A stretch of 64,000 nt of DNA from Xenopus tropicalis (taxonomy: Eukaryota > Chordata > Amphibia > Anura > Pipidae). Shown one piece after another: positions 46,725-60,486 of this stretch. A program made the position numbers and the translations under genes. The stretch is taken from positions 42,099,142 through 42,163,141 of the forward strand of contig NC_030677.2 of NCBI RefSeq assembly GCF_000004195.4. Reading direction: 5' to 3'. Position 1 is the stretch's first letter; every line of letters begins with the position of its first letter. Below the pieces are notes generated by a model. It did not search any database. It was not told the origin of the DNA and saw nothing but the letters and a program-made list of their open reading frames with translations.

Positions 46725-48962
46725 ATTGTTAGAAAGTGGTAGAAAAGTGGTCTCCTGAGATGTCTTTTTTTGTGTGCCCTTAAACTTTTATTTATTATCA
46801 TCATCATAAATTTTATCATGCAGATTCTGCTGATCATCAGTTCACATATGCCCTAACAGAGCAGGAAAAGTTTGAAAGTTTCATAATGTTTTAGTGTAAC
46901 CATCTTTGAAGATGGCCAAAAGCACCATGAAGGGTATAAGAAATTTTGCATCTCTAAGGCGAATAGAGTCAGTTGGCCAGTAAAATACAGGTAGAACAGG
47001 AACATTGTATGTGTTTATAAGGTTTAACATCAATTATTTGATCATTTTTTAGGTCCCTCGTATGATCCAGCAGTTGACGCAGGGACCAAACAAACAGACC
47101 AGTGGTATTTTTTCCACCGCCTAGGGCACCAAATCTAGCAAAATCCTGCTCATTTGGTGTCCTCGCCAGACAAGCAGATATGACCTACTCAGTTGATGTT
47201 GCTTACATTGTATGATATATTTTGCTTTTATCTTTAAATCACTTATACACATAAATCTTTATATCTGCTTCTCGTCGCACAAAGTTAAAACAATGTTCCT
47301 GTATAAAGTATCACTAAGCAGCAACTGCTTTTCTTTAAGAGCACTATGGCAATTAATACTTTGCGTTACATGGAAATCTCTGAAACGCAGCAGGACGGGG
47401 AAAACAGCCTAAGCACAAACGCTTGGCTGATGAGAGAAGAAAGCTTCTACTGTTCAAGGTTAGCCAGAATGCCAAGTTAAGATGGATACAGTAACTTTAA
47501 ACTAATTCTACCTAAGTATTCTACTGCCTGCAAAGTAGGAAGTAATTGTCGTTCTAATCCCACAATTCGTACTTTACAATAATGTATTTTTTATCCAACT
47601 GACTTGGAATATAAGGCTCTTTATTACAGGAAAGGCATTGTTTATAATTTCAGCTGATTTACCAAACATACTGGTAGCTATAATTCATAGCACATGACAT
47701 CTTAATTCAACATAAATTCATATTGATATGTTACTGACTCATCAATTGAGTGCGGAGTTAATGGTTTGAAATTCTTGCCAGCATGATGGGCTGTGTACCC
47801 AGCATTATTGGAAGCTTCAATCCAGCATCAAGTGTGATTAGCAGCTGCTTCAGAGTAGGTGTTAGTTGCATTGCCAACTGGGGCTATTTCTGGACAAGTT
47901 ACTATATTGTTAAGTGTTTAATACCTTGAAAAACAGTAATGGATTTAGGTTGTGAATTGACTTATGATGTTCCCTGCAGTAAATTAAGCTGCAGTGTTTG
48001 TGTGTGTGTGTGAAAAGAAATACAGTTTGAGGATTAGAACTCTTGGTCAGGCCATGATTTAGCCTATTTTAGTATGCATCTGATATTCACCATATTCTTC
48101 TAATATTTTATTCCTCTCTGTTCTTGGTGCATATGCATTAGCCCCTACTGCCTGCCTGGGCTCCGTGATGCGCATGCACCACACCAAAGACATCCAGTTA
48201 GATCTTGCAGGATGGAGGGCTACCAAGCCCAATTATTTTTTTTTTAAGAAAGAGAGGCCTCGGCATGGAGATAAATGTTAGAGACAAGTGGCTGTCAGGT
48301 GGCGCAATACAAATGTCAGTTATAACGTTCTCTAACCTGTCCTCAGGCTTCTCCACCAGACAGTCCATAAGTGTCTAAACATTACTCTGTTTGATCCATA
48401 TGTTTGATCCAGGAACCAGGATACATGACGTCTTGAAGAGGACAGGAGAGCTTTGAGAACCACAAATTCTATGACCTCATAACAAAAAATGCTTTTACTT
48501 ATGGCTTCTTAATCCTGACCTCAGGGCTAGTCAACAGTTGCTGTTTTCTGGATACCCACACAGCAACACAAGTGGATTGAAAACACGGATGTTGGTGCTG
48601 TGTGGATGTCCTACAAATGTGCACTACTGAAGAGGCCAAAGGACAGTTTAAAAAACCTTTGATTTCAATGGCTGTTGTGATCTTACCAAAATCAAATGCT
48701 AAAGCATTTACTGAATTGATGGATTGGTGGCTCAATACTTATCACGCTTCCTAGAGCAGTCCCACTGTAGTTGCTGGCTGGCACAATAACTTTGAGAGGC
48801 CAGGACACAAAATGTATACATGCCTCATACCTACAACAACTTCCAGACTCTAACCTCTGTGCAGAATTGCATTCAAATGAGTAGTTGATGGATGTGCATA
48901 TCAACTGATATTGGTAAAGTAGGAGCACACCCCACAATTTGTATTGCACAAACCACCCAGTG

Positions 48963-49030
48963 AAGTCAGAACTGGACAGGGCTGGGCCAAGGTATTTTGG
49001 CACCCTAGGCCAGTGCTTCAATCTGCACCC
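48963..49030 (+). mobile_element. hAT MITE fragment (CAGGGCTGG start)
   Basis: 'gacagggctgggccaaggta' 'ttttggcaccctaggccagt' resembles the family ends brought together (an internally deleted copy). Confidence 0.45.
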
Positions 49031-49539
49031 CTCCATAGTCCCACATTACCATTTCCCACCTTACCATTTTACTATTTCAGTTTTTAATAAAGAAATCTTG
49101 CAGCACATTAATAAACATAGCTTGTAATTTATGTAAATATAAATATACAAACATACAAAAAAGAAAGTAAGGTACACTAAAAAATGTCAAATATTCAGAA
49201 AAACCAAAATGTTTATTTTTCAGTGAAACAATATTAAAACAAAGTGCAAATAAAGAAACCCCTGAACCTGTGCCAGCATCAGACAGTGCAGCCACATAAC
49301 TAACCAGGCCGCCACTGCCCCCCTTCAAACCTGTGCCAGCATCAGGCAGTGCAGCCATATAATTACCCAGGCCTCTCCTTGCCCCCTAAACCTGCAATGC
49401 AAGCCACACCAGTGCTTATCCCGCCTCCAGCCATTTGAATGATGTTGCATCGGTATGCACAGCGCATGTGTCCTCTAGTCTATCATCGGGCTCAGATTTT
49501 GCTATTTCAAATTTTATATTGCTTTAATGACTGTACAAG

Positions 49540-49733
49540 CTAGCAGGGGGGTAGGGGAGTGCAAATAAACATGCGCACGCACCAAGGGAGTAGGAGCCAG
49601 CAGGGCAGCCCTGTTTTTAATGATATTATTAAAGGACAAGAAAAAACACAATTTCTTTTTTCCTGAGAAGTGCGCCCCCCAGTGATTGCCTCCTAGGCAG
49701 GTGCCTACCCTGCCTACCCCTAGTTCCAGCCCC
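49540..49733 (-). mobile_element. hAT MITE fragment (reverse), same family as 39815-40070
   Basis: On the minus strand 'ggggctggaactaggggtag' and 'caggtgcctgcctaggag'-type words match the family start. The ends are degenerate. Confidence 0.6.
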
Positions 49734-52700
49734 ATAGCTGGATGATTAAATCACTTAGAAGTATTAGAACTACTATTCCTTGACAGGTGTGGCTTTTGTT
49801 TAATATGTGTTCACCAGCCACATTCACAATATATTGAATGTATTCATGTTCCAAATAATTCATGTATGCCATTTGGATGAGAGACATATTAATGGCGGCC
49901 ACTCTGCAACCATTCTTCACAACCAGAATGCAGGTTATATCTGCTCAAAACTTTGCTGGGCCTGTTTTGTGTTTTTGTCACCCATTTATTTCAAATGATG
50001 ACAGTGTTTATAAAGTGAATAATGTACCCCCTGTTGTAAAATATAAGGATATAACCACCAAGGAGTTCCCTGACCATATATTCAAGTAGCGCAACCACAG
50101 AGATTCATAGCTGCGCCGTTTGCATTATTACCATATTTTGTACTTCTGTAATTACAGTGTCTACAAATGAATATAGCAAGGGAAAGATACATGCATGTAT
50201 TAAAGTCTAGGTAGGGAGTTTGACCTCTCAACTTTCCCACCTTACCTAGGTGATGCTGAAAGCCAGTGTATTGTTCACGGGATAGATAATTGATATATTT
50301 GTTTCAGTTTACCTGTTCAGATATTATCAGCTTGTAGTCACTGGTATCCCCTGTCAGGCAGTGAATCCCTTATCTGGCATTTAATCTTGTCTGTATGGGA
50401 AAACCAAATATTTTGCCCGCTGAGTGAAACTTTTGAATTACTGACCTGGATGTAATGTGAGACAATGCCTTGGCAGTGAACCTTTTCTCCTCTTACCTAT
50501 AGGATAATGAAGTAACATAACCATTGAAGGCCTAGCATCAGGTAGATTGATATGCCCCATTGTGTTTGCTTTGCATCTCAGAACGTAAAATGACGCACAG
50601 GTTTTTCTACCAAAAGTAACTTCTGGCGTGTGAATTTCAGCATTAGAGCTAAAACTGGGAGTTGTGGTGTCCCTTCTCATTATACTGAAGGAGTCACTTT
50701 TGATAGATATGCGCTGCATCGCATAATGGAGTTATTCCCGAAGACTGGGGTATAATTTATGTGTCTGACAATACATTTACTTTGTCTGAAACTGATATTT
50801 TTTAGATGATATGAGAAAGAAGGCATGAAACATTCGCTGGTAAAGTGGGTATCAACACAAGCAGAAAATTGTGCTGAAAATTATCCTTAAATCTAAAGTT
50901 CCATTTAACTCACACATTAATGAGACTGAAAGCAATGGTGTAATCGTGTATGATTGTTTAGCGGTATAGTAGTAGTATGTCCAAGATTCCTCTTTGACTG
51001 TTTTAGTGAAAAACATTCTTATTTATACTTCCAATAGCATTTCAACAGCTTTAACAAAATTATCATTGGACATTAAAATTTAGATTTTTTTTCCAAAAAC
51101 ATCTTCCTTTTTAATTTCTATCATATTCTGCAAACCTTGATTATATTATATTCCCTTTATATAATAGTTCATTATTGACTAGGTTATTCAAGGAGCTGAC
51201 ACTAGATTGAAACCATGATCTGTTATTTTAGAGAACATAACCTTCTTTTTTTTAGTTAAATGAATTACCACATTCAGTACTGACATTAATTATCACAGGT
51301 TAGTGAAATTTCCTTTTCTGGTAATGACACTTGGATGTCTGAGAACTACTTTTTTAAGTAGCCCAAAAACATGCTGCCAGTATGCCAGATACCATTTCCA
51401 TACATTTACATGTAATTCACCTGTAAGTCTCAGGTCATAGTTGCCTGGAAACACATCAACACACTTTTCCTGGCAATACTGTCACTTTTTCTGTCAATTA
51501 TCACCTGAGGCCATCTACATGCAAGTCAGTGGGCGGCATTTGGGAAATGGTGGCGCATATTTTTTGGAAGACTTAAATATCCAGTGCTCAAAGTGCCAGA
51601 AGTTGTACCATTGGCATTTCCATGTGAAAATTAAAGGGTATAAGTGACACTCCTAATATATTGATCATTTCCCACAAACAAATAGTTTAAGAATGGAGGG
51701 GAGGCGCATAGTGTAAATACGCTCACCAAACAATACCACGTAGGATCGAAAAATAATTGATCCAAATATGTTATTAGCACGTGACCACAACATTTGTATT
51801 TGTAATTTGTTAAATTTGTAATGTAAATATGCAAATTAGGATTGGAATTAGGTTTGGTAACTTGGATATTGGCTGTATCCAAAAATTGGATTCAAGTTTT
51901 TAGCTAATTTGCCCTGTTTTTGTAAATAAAACATTTGAGATTTGAGCAGAGAATTCATCTTTATGATATGTACATTGTCTGGTTCTGTCTATAGCTGCAA
52001 ATTTATGAATGTTGTAAAATGATTTTTACATGAACAAAAACACATTTTAAGTGATTTATTTAGTGTAAAACCAACGAAAACCACTAATACAGAACTTCAC
52101 CATCTAAAAGTTGTTGAGGTCACGTAGAAGTCAATAGGAGCTGTCCTAGGCAAATTGTAACAATCTTTATTTAATTTGTGGTTGAAATTATTGGGTTTTT
52201 GTTTTCGTTCTGCAATTTCATTTATTCCTGCTTTTTCAATTCAGATCTTTTAATAAATGACAAGACATTTGTGATTTTAATTGAGATTATTCAGGCCAAA
52301 AAAATCAGGACACCCGGGATTTATTCAGTCATTTTAAGCCATAAAAGCATTTTTATGCTATTGCATACTAAATATAGTAAAATAATATTAGCAATCTTCC
52401 CTTTGGCTATTATATACAGCTAGGTGCCTCTTAGATGTTCTTGGTTACTTATTTAATAATCATTCCGGAATATATGATAAAAAAAACTGACTGTGCTTAT
52501 AAAACCAGCGTATTTGGGAACTTTCAAAATATGTCAACATCAGTATGAACCAGATGATGTAGAATAAAGATCCCCCATGTATGGGAAGTGCAACACTGTT
52601 CAGATGTTAGTTTTAAAGGTTTGTACCAGTTGGCAATTGTGTGCAAAAACACACAACCTGCGCTTGTAAGGTAAGTGTGGGACATTGGGCAGCACATACA

Positions 52701-53831
52701 TTCCCCTAGGTTATGTATAGTTCAGGTAGCCAACCATCAAGCAGTATAGTTGCAAAAAGTAAAGGGAACACTGAACTGACCACATAATGAGAGTAGGTGT
52801 GATGCACAAGGGCATTATTCATGGCATTAAGTTCAATTGTGGAACACATTTTTTACGTAGTGATTTATATAAAGTGTATGAATCCAGGCAATCACCCTGG
52901 AAAGAGGTCATTGCAATACATTAATGCAAACATTAACTCTGATTGAATGAGATTGATCCATTTGAATTGATGTTTGAATTTATAAATTCCAGTGATCACT
53001 ATAGATTGATCGGAATGATAACAACCATTTATAACTTTGCCAAGTCCCCTGCTCCTCTCACAGGATCTGTTATCATATAATGGACTTTTGGTAGCATTTG
53101 CAAAGTGAAGCTATCCAAGCAACAAAGCTAAGCAAACGGATAAGCTGTCATTCTTACCGTATTCACCTTACAAATAAATCACTTAGTTTGGTTTGTACCC
53201 TAATTGATTTTCAAGCCATTGAATGAAAGGCAGCAATTAGGAAATCTTTGAACTACTGTGTATGCTTCTTTTTAAACCAAGCGCAAAGCAAGGCACAGAA
53301 AAAGTTTTCTAGTAAGAATGGAATCCAGACACTTTTAACAAAGAGAATAAGCTTAGAAAGATGTTTGCAGTTGGTGTCCAGCAAAAGAGAGCAATCACCA
53401 GGAATATAAAGAGTTTAACTATCAATTCAAAGAACCAGTACATTGTGTTTCAGGTAGGAATGAGTATGCTGGCGTAATTGTTAGGTGCTAATCGTGATAG
53501 AGTTGTTTTATAACATACAGTCATTATGTTTGTGTGTGTTGGGTAAGAGGGTTTTGAGCAGTGCAAACTAAGTTAGTGACTTAATGGCCCATATATGGGG
53601 CCAAAATATAATGGGGCCTTCTGGGGTCCGGCCAGATATCTGTCTGCTACATGTGAATATACAGTTGGGCTAGGACCACTATTTGGCTGTTAATCTGATC
53701 CTTCCCACTGGGTCTGCACAGGTACCTGCTGGAACATAATGTTTGTGACAAATGATTGGATCATCATAGAGGAGTTTACTATAACTGAGTCTGAATGTTT
53801 AAAGTCAAATAAAATCTTTTCTGTGTTACAG

Positions 53832-53985
53832 AGCGCCACAATGAGACCAGAGCTAGAGGATCTGGACATGTATGCCTCATCCAGAGAGCAGCGCTTTCGT
53901 ATCTTTGCATCGTTAGAATACGAGGGCCAGCTGTACATGACTCCAAGAGATTTTTTAGGATCAGTTACCACAGATGAACCTAGAA
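53832..53985 (+). CDS. micu3: micu3 coding exon 2
   Basis: After the acceptor GTGTTACAG the frame reads SATMRPELEDLDMYASSREQ, then RFRIFASLEYEGQLYMTPRD and FLGSVTTDEPR. This corresponds to the human segment ending IEDLDLYATSRERRFRLFAS and onward to TPYDFILAVTTDEPK, the conserved region ahead of the first EF-hand domain of MICU proteins. It joins exon 1 in phase 0 and ends in phase 1 at CCTAGAA|GTAAGT. The 20.8-kb intron 1 separates it from exon 1. Open frames on the opposite strand here are shadows. Confidence 0.96.
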
Positions 53986-54347
53986 GTAAGTTCCATTTAT
54001 TAACAGTATTTAGAGGCTACATACACAGGGGCACTGTACTATTATCATTCACCTGACACCAGCACAGTGGAAGGAGGAATTCATTTGTGTTAAACTGTTG
54101 TTTAAACATGAAAGGGCAGCAGCATATTGTTATTAAATTACAGATTATCTCTTGTTGTGATGTTTTTTATCAAAACCATTGTAACTGCCTCCAATACATG
54201 CATTGCTTTCTACCTTTCATAGTTCCTTTAATTTATATCTTGATGACTGCTATATCAAACAGTATTGCAAGGTAATTGGTCAACCCTTTAAAAGAACCTT
54301 ACAAGAACAAGGTAAAGGTGGGTTCTGCACCCTAAGTCACTATACAA

Positions 54348-54630
54348 TAAGGGGTCCACAATTCAGCTTGCGTTTTTTTTCAAAATTCGAGAAAAAAAGC
54401 GCAGCAAAAAATGTGAACACGAATATTCTTGAGAATATTCTTAAAAACCATTAAAAGTCATATTTATTAAAAATACTCAAAAAGTGGCAAGGTTCAATAA
54501 AAGTCAATGAGAATTTCCCTGTTATTAAAACATTTAAGTTTTTTAGACTTATTAAAAATAAATGGAACAATGTAATTCTCGCCAGCATTTTTTTTTTCAA
54601 GAACTCAAATTTTGATAGATCTGCCCCTAA
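54348..54630. mobile_element. fold-back MITE with TAA target sites
   Basis: TAAGGGGTCCACAATTCAGC at left and 'gatagatctgcccctaa' at right, with TAA at both edges. A-rich and T-rich arms. In micu3 intron 2. Confidence 0.65.
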
Positions 54631-54714
54631 GTCTAATAAAAAATTTTTTAAATATTAAATAAACCCAAAAGATTTGTTTTGCCACCAATAAGGATTCATT
54701 ATATCTTAGATGTG

Positions 54715-54835
54715 ATCAGTTACAAGGTACTGTTTTATTATTACAGAGAAAAATTATTTGCTTACAATGAAGTCTATGGAACATGACCATCTTGTAATTC
54801 AGAGCTTTCTGGATAACAGATCCCATAGCTGTATA
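54715..54835. mobile_element. MITE fragment, ACAGGTATGGGA family (reverse)
   Basis: 'caaggtactgttttattatt' and, at the right, 'agctttctggataacagatc', in micu3 intron 2. Confidence 0.65.
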
Positions 54836-55487
54836 AGGTTTAGAGGACACTGTGTGAGCCCCACCATTTCAGATTCTGCTTTAGCAATGCTGTGCTTGTA
54901 TAATTGCATCCAGTCATTAATAAAAGTCAGGGAAAATAAAATAACATATTTTGGATTACAAGTGTTTTGTGCAGCTTCAGTTTGGATCAGGTTTACCTGC
55001 TGGAATCCGATATTGTCATCACCAAAGTACTAGCTGATAATTGGCCTTTCCTGCATATTTTTTATGAAGCTTTTCAGTGAAGCATGAGTACAGTGATGTT
55101 TTGCTGATCAGAAATAAATAAATACAGGGCCCATGGCTCCATCTGAAAGCAACAAAGGCTGCTTCTTCTTTATCATGGCCATTCCAGGAAACATATTGTA
55201 TGTCCATCATTTACCTTGCGTGTATGTGCATACATTCTATTTCTATAACCACACCATGTATTGCTTTCTACAAATGAAAAGAAATTATGATGGTCATATC
55301 CAATTTTGATTCAATGTCATGATGTATGTTGCTGTGAATTGTTCTTAACAAATGAAAAATTTTTGTTGTACATTTCTCGCCTACAAAATTCATTTCTCAT
55401 GCAGCAGATTTGGATATTTTTTCACTTTGATTTTTTGTACTTATGTGTTTTGTAACATTTGTGTTTTCATATATATTTGTATTTTAG

Positions 55488-55519
55488 GTGCAAAACACTG
55501 GAGATCAATTTCAAGAACA
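55488..55519 (+). CDS. micu3: micu3 coding exon 3 (32-base microexon)
   Basis: A tiny exon between TATTTTAG and GTGAGT. With one base carried from exon 2 it encodes SAKHWRSISRT, matching human VAKTWKSLSKQ. 1 + 32 bases make exactly 11 codons, so exon 4 starts in phase 0. It is far too short to be found as an open frame. The assignment rests on splice sites, phase and match to the family. Confidence 0.93.
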
Positions 55520-55584
55520 GTGAGTATTTCCTGCATGGTAACAGAAATACACATGCAACTCGGTTATATTGTCTTAGGTGACTG

Positions 55585-55800
55585 AAAAAATACAGATATG
55601 GCATATTATCCCGAATGCTTGAAACCTGGGGTTTTCCAGATAAGGGGTCTTTCCATAATTTTGATCACCGTACCTCGTCTAATTAAAAAACTGAAAAAAC
55701 ATTTTTTTTTGCCACCAATATGCCTAATTTGCCTAAAATGTTCCCTATATGTAATGTAATTCCTGTAATTTAGAGCTATTGTAAGGGCGTCTTCGGCCCT
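55585..55800. mobile_element. MITE fragment, ACAGGTATGGGA family
   Basis: 'gcttgaaacctggggttttccagataaggggtctttccat' and downstream 'attaaaaaactgaaaaaaca', in micu3 intron 3. Confidence 0.6.
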
Positions 55801-57821
55801 TAAAGATTAGATTTAGATTCACTATATAAAATGTTCATCCTTCCTTTTGATTTTAGCGATTACTCATGCCATACAAACAAAGTAAATACCATGTTTTGGT
55901 ATGTATGCAAATTCAGTATTTTCAGGAAATGCCATCAATTTAGACAAAAATGCACTTTCCCACAAAAGCTTGTTTAGTATTTACAGTGTGTTCCAATAGT
56001 TGTTTTACAGCCTTGTTAACTCGATCACACAAGGTCTGAAATGCTGTAGTTGTTCAGGCTGTGAGAAGTCACTATGTGTTGTAAACTCTGGGGCAATTTT
56101 CAAAAATCTCCTCCCATGTTTAGAATGACACATGTTTTACAGTAAAAAGCTACCCATTTGTACTGCTCTTTTATAATACAGAAACATATTTAGCTTACAC
56201 CCTTTGAGTCACAAGGAATAAAATAAGATCTAAAATCTGGATTTAAGCAATGTTTTATTATAGAAATGGTCTACAAATTCTCAAATTTCTCTTTTACAAA
56301 CAATAATGTGGATTCCCAAAACTTTAAAAAGGTCTGCTGCACTAACCCAGAAGTATAGCAGCACTGTGGTATGTATACCCGGAACCTGTATCTCCTCCAT
56401 ATCATTGCACCATCTGGAACTTCATGGCAATTTACTGTTCCTGATATTAACAACACAGAAACAAAAAGCAGGGTGGGAAGTTCCCTTAAACAGCAAATAT
56501 ATATGTGATGTAAAACCTCTTGCCTTGTCGGATTTTAAGACATAAGTGTCTGATATTGGGGGAAAGTGAGATACAGGCCTGATTCATTCCAGCATGAAAA
56601 GTAACTGTCCCAGACCACTCCGCCTTCATGTGATACACATCAGGGAGTCAGGATTCGGACAGGTGATAGTGCTCAGCACCCACACAACAGAATGGTGTTT
56701 GCTCAAAAAATTCAAAGCCATTTTCACATATTGACATATCAAATATGATAAAAGTGGTAATTCCTTAAATACTTTCTTGGCTGTAAAATGCATAACTAAT
56801 TGTTATTGTCATAGAAGTCCAGGGCAAGTCACAGCAATCTACAGGTCATATCCAAAGTGTAAAACCATACAAAGTGCAGTATGTTCAGTTAATATAACTT
56901 TATTTATGTTTATTTATATATAAGCTAATAAATACACAGGCTTGGGAAAGCCGTAAAGACTCAGGCTTATAGTGACAAGATTTTTAGGGGTGGCATGCCA
57001 CCCGCAGGCCAAATTGTGGGATACACTAATGGACACACTTAAGAACAGAGCCTGTTCCCTCCACTGCTAATAGGAAAGGGACTGGTGCACAGGCACATTA
57101 CATTGATATATGCCATTGCAAATGGTATTTAGGCTTTTTCAGGTTCAGATTTGCAATAATTTTTCACCTGGGTGGGCTATTAATTGAACACTGCCAATAA
57201 ACAGAAAGTGACTTCAATGAAAAACAAATGCCCTGCACAAGCATGGTCATGCCTGACCACTCCCCTAGATGCCCACAATCCCACTGCCTGCAAGCCACAC
57301 CTCCATTTGCAACCTACAAATAGTACCTTCTGTCTTTTGGGACACCCCTCTGCCACTTGGTCCCTGACTGGACTACCCAGCAGCAGCCCAGGCTATTATT
57401 ATTTTAACTGCATTACAATAGTTAATGCTTATTGGTTTAATGGGTCTAGGATAAATTTGCCTTTATTTTTGTATAATTTCACCCTGCAGATACTTTATAC
57501 ACTGTACAAATTTAGTTTAATAACTGTAAGGGATTTCTATGGGTGATGAGTCCTGCAGGCAACTACTGGTTATAGTATATTGTGAATGGAGCCAAAAAAG
57601 GGTGAAAAACTAGAAATTGACATGAGTGGGGATGGAGAGGATGAAGAAGAGCAGGGCAGAACAGGTACTGAGCAGGAACAGAACCCAGAATTGAGCAATC
57701 CTAATCCTTAGGCTGCTGCTGGTAACAAACTGGGAAAGGCCAAGTGATATGTAGTAAGCAAGCCTAATAACCGCTGACCTGGCCTAGTGGGTAAATGGGG
57801 TTATGTAATAAAAGTCACTAA

Positions 57822-58370
57822 GGGGCTGATTTACTAATCCACGAATCCGAATCCCGAATGGGAAAAAATCGGATTGGAAACAAACATTTTGTGATTTTTC
57901 ATAAATTGTCGCGACTTTTTCGTAGCCATTACAATTTGCTCGTAAATTGTTGCGACTTTTTCGTAGCCATTACGACTTGCTCGTAAATTGTCACAACTTT
58001 TTCATAGCCATTACGACTTGCTCGTTTAATTGTCGCGACTTTTTCGTATTGAGCGCTCGTAAACGGCGGGCAAACCTTTGCATGATTTTGGAAGCCTCCC
58101 ATAGGACTCAATGGCACTCTGCAGCTCCAACCTGGCCCAAGGAAAGTCACGATACTGAAGCTTGAATGAATCCGAAACTTTCGTACTCGGCACGGCGGCT
58201 ACGAAAAAAGTTGCTACAATTTACGAGCAAGTAGTAATGGCTACGAAAAAGTTGCGACAATTTACGAGCAAGTCGTAATGGCTACGAAAAAGTCGCGACA
58301 AAATACCGATCATTACGAAAAAACGCATTCAGACGCTTTTCGGACGTTCATGGATTAGTAAATGTGCCCC
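57822..58370. mobile_element. Harbinger-like MITE with a single 52-base unit
   Basis: GGGGCTGATTTACTAATCCA at left and TGGATTAGTAAATGTGCCCC at right. Preceded by TAA and followed by CAA (a decayed TWA site). The arms carry 'gcgactttttcgtagccatt' repeats. One CTCTGCAGCTCCAACCTGGC unit lies in the centre (about 58093-58145). In micu3 intron 3. Confidence 0.88.
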
Positions 58371-58876
58371 CAAGTCTGCTCAGTAGCCTATAGCAACCAG
58401 TCAGCAGAAAGCATTTACTGGTCACATATAACATTTTGCATGAGAACGAATGTAATTCTACACAGTTTTCCAATATATTAATAAAAATTGTTCAACAATA
58501 TTAAAGTTATTTGTAAGTGTAACTGCTACTGAATTCAGTATTTGTCTGCACTGCTGGTTCCATCAAAGCCATGTAGCAGTAGTCAGATCTTCCAGTCAAG
58601 ACTGTAGTTCCCACAGTCCCTTGCATGTTCTCTTGTTGTCAGACTGTAATACATTACCTGTTTAGCTGAAGGTAGCTAACATAGCATAAATCCATATCAA
58701 TGGCTATAAAATCTGTCATTTTGCTGTTCAGATATGTACTTCTAGTAGCCATAAGGCTAGAAAACACCAGATCCCAAGCATTGTGGGTAACAGATGCTAT
58801 TCCCGTAGTAGATTTTGGAATGTGAGTTTGTCTGAGTTTGAGAAAGGACAGATTGTAATATGTACATTTGTTTTAG

Positions 58877-58955
58877 GAACAAAACCAGATGCTGCTCGAC
58901 ACACCACCTGTTTGGAAAGGCACATCACGTTTCTTTCGAACACTTGGTGATAAAG
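58877..58955 (+). CDS. micu3: micu3 coding exon 4
   Basis: Starts after TTGTTTTAG with EQNQMLLDTPPVWKGTSRFF followed by RTLGDK, matching human ELNQMLAETPPVWKGSSKLFRNLKEK. It ends in phase 1 at GATAAAG|GTAAAC. In the family the next exon begins the G-ISYTEYLFLL segment leading to the first EF-hand. I searched 58956-64000 for it by eye and did not find it, so exon 5 should lie beyond the window. Confidence 0.95.
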
Positions 58956-59157
58956 GTAAACTTTTTTTTTTTTTAAATAATTGCAGAGAAAATTAAAAGT
59001 TAACATTTTTAATCGATAAAGCTTTTTTTTAAGGGGAAGTTCACTTTACAGAGTGTGTGCAATTTTTTTTTAAATTATTTTCCTTCTCTATTGTCAATAA
59101 CAGTAACTTTTAGGGTAGATTTGTATTTCTTCATTTCTTTCTATAATAGTCTTCTCC

Positions 59158-59633
59158 TAGGGGCTCTTTTACTAACCATCGATTTTTTATTTTAAACTAA
59201 ATTCAGATTTTTTTCAAATAAGTCACAGAGAAAAAAAAACGCTTCGACTTTTCTGAGATTTACTATGCGTCTAAATGGGTAAAAATCAGAATTCGACAAT
59301 TTGCCAGATTAAACTTGCTGAGTTCATGTAGAAGTCAATGGCAAAGGTCCCTTCCCTTTATTTAAAGTTCTTTCTTTTTCTCAGAACTTTACAGATTTTG
59401 CTGGGTTTTGTCCTAAAACTATACTTTTTTAAATTGTTGCAGAAAAAAAATCAATAAAGTTGGGATTTTTGGGCCAACAATTAAAAAAAGTCAAGTTTTT
59501 TACAACTTTTCTCACAGAAACTTTTCCTTGAGACGTTTTATAATAAATATTATACATTCTGGAAAACAAATGTAATCGAATTTGAAAATAAAAAAAATAG
59601 AAATTATGGAGTTTTAGCAAATCTGCCCCATAG
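59158..59633. mobile_element. fold-back MITE, diverged Harbinger-like
   Basis: 'ggggctcttttactaaccat' and 'gttttagcaaatctgcccca' are the two ends. The interior holds long T-rich and A-rich arms. In micu3 intron 4. Confidence 0.6.
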
Positions 59634-60486
59634 TCTGCCATTTAAAAGACTGCCTGCCTGCTAGATTGAGTAAATACAAAAGAAAAATAAAAAAGTAATT
59701 ACAGTTTGTCTTAGAATATTGTAGTCTATATTAGGCATGGACAGCTTATGGCTGTCTAGATGTCGTCATAATGCAGTTCTTTTTCCATAACTGTTTCCAT
59801 ACCCCCAGAAGAGAAATTTATAGAAAACCTGCTATTAAAAGATACAATGTTATGCCATTCCAACATGGAACAAAAATGACAGCTATGACATGAACAGTTT
59901 CTGAAAGCTTTTGGCATTCTCCTTTTTTCCTGGCAGGCCTTGCCTTGGAGATGTGATAAGACGCAGTTTTGTTTCTAATCTGTCAGTGGTTGGCAGCTCT
60001 ATAAGGACCTTGATTTACAGTATAAGAAAAGAGGTCTTCTTAGACAAACACCTGAGTGATCTGATATATAGACTTTCATTCGGAGCAGAAGTTTGACCTT
60101 ATTATGTTATTTGAAGATTACTTTTATTTCTTTGAAACCTTCTTCGGCACTTAGGGGAAAAAAAATTCCAAATACCATTTTATTAGTTACGAACAAGTAA
60201 TGGCAATTGTATGGGAAATAACCCTTCTGCATGGTAAATAAAAATTGTATCATATGCAGCCAGTGTTTAAGGGGGGGTGGAATATATTGCCAGTTAATTT
60301 CAGTGGTGTTTTGTCCTGGGTCTACCAGTGATAGTAGTAGTAGAATTAAATCTGTTATAACTGGCCCCTTCTTGACTGTCCAAATATAGGCGTCATTTGG
60401 CAACATGTTTGTTCCCATGTAATTTGGAAGATGCAGAGAACTGAGTTTGCCTTCCTGGCCCAAAATCATGGGCCACTGGAAACTTA

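Larger units (their letters stand above)
33029..53831 (+). other. micu3 intron 1 (20.8 kb)
   Basis: Runs from GTAAGG to TTACAG. It contains the 17-base minisatellite and many transposon copies listed separately. No additional coding exon recognised. The stretches 35380-36440, 37750-38090, 38860-39550, 40460-41520, 41940-43235, 43540-44515, 44950-45700, 46730-48960 and 49740-53830 hold only short open frames without recognisable family, plus minor repeat fragments. Confidence 0.9.
53986..55487 (+). other. micu3 intron 2
   Basis: 1.5-kb GT-AG intron holding the MITEs at 54348-54630 and 54715-54835. Nothing else recognised. Confidence 0.9.
55520..58876 (+). other. micu3 intron 3
   Basis: 3.36-kb GT-AG intron. 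Contains a MITE fragment at 55585 and the Harbinger-like MITE at 57822-58370. The 120-codon frame at 57184-57546 is not gene-like. Confidence 0.9.

Noticed and set aside
57184..57546. 120-codon plus-strand frame in micu3 intron 3
   Set aside because: Low-information composition, no domain, wholly intronic and no supporting splice sites.
59911..60096. Possible micu3 exon 5 after the acceptor-like CTGGCAG at about 59937
   Set aside because: The reading GLALEM then hits a stop and does not match the family's ISYTEYLF segment.
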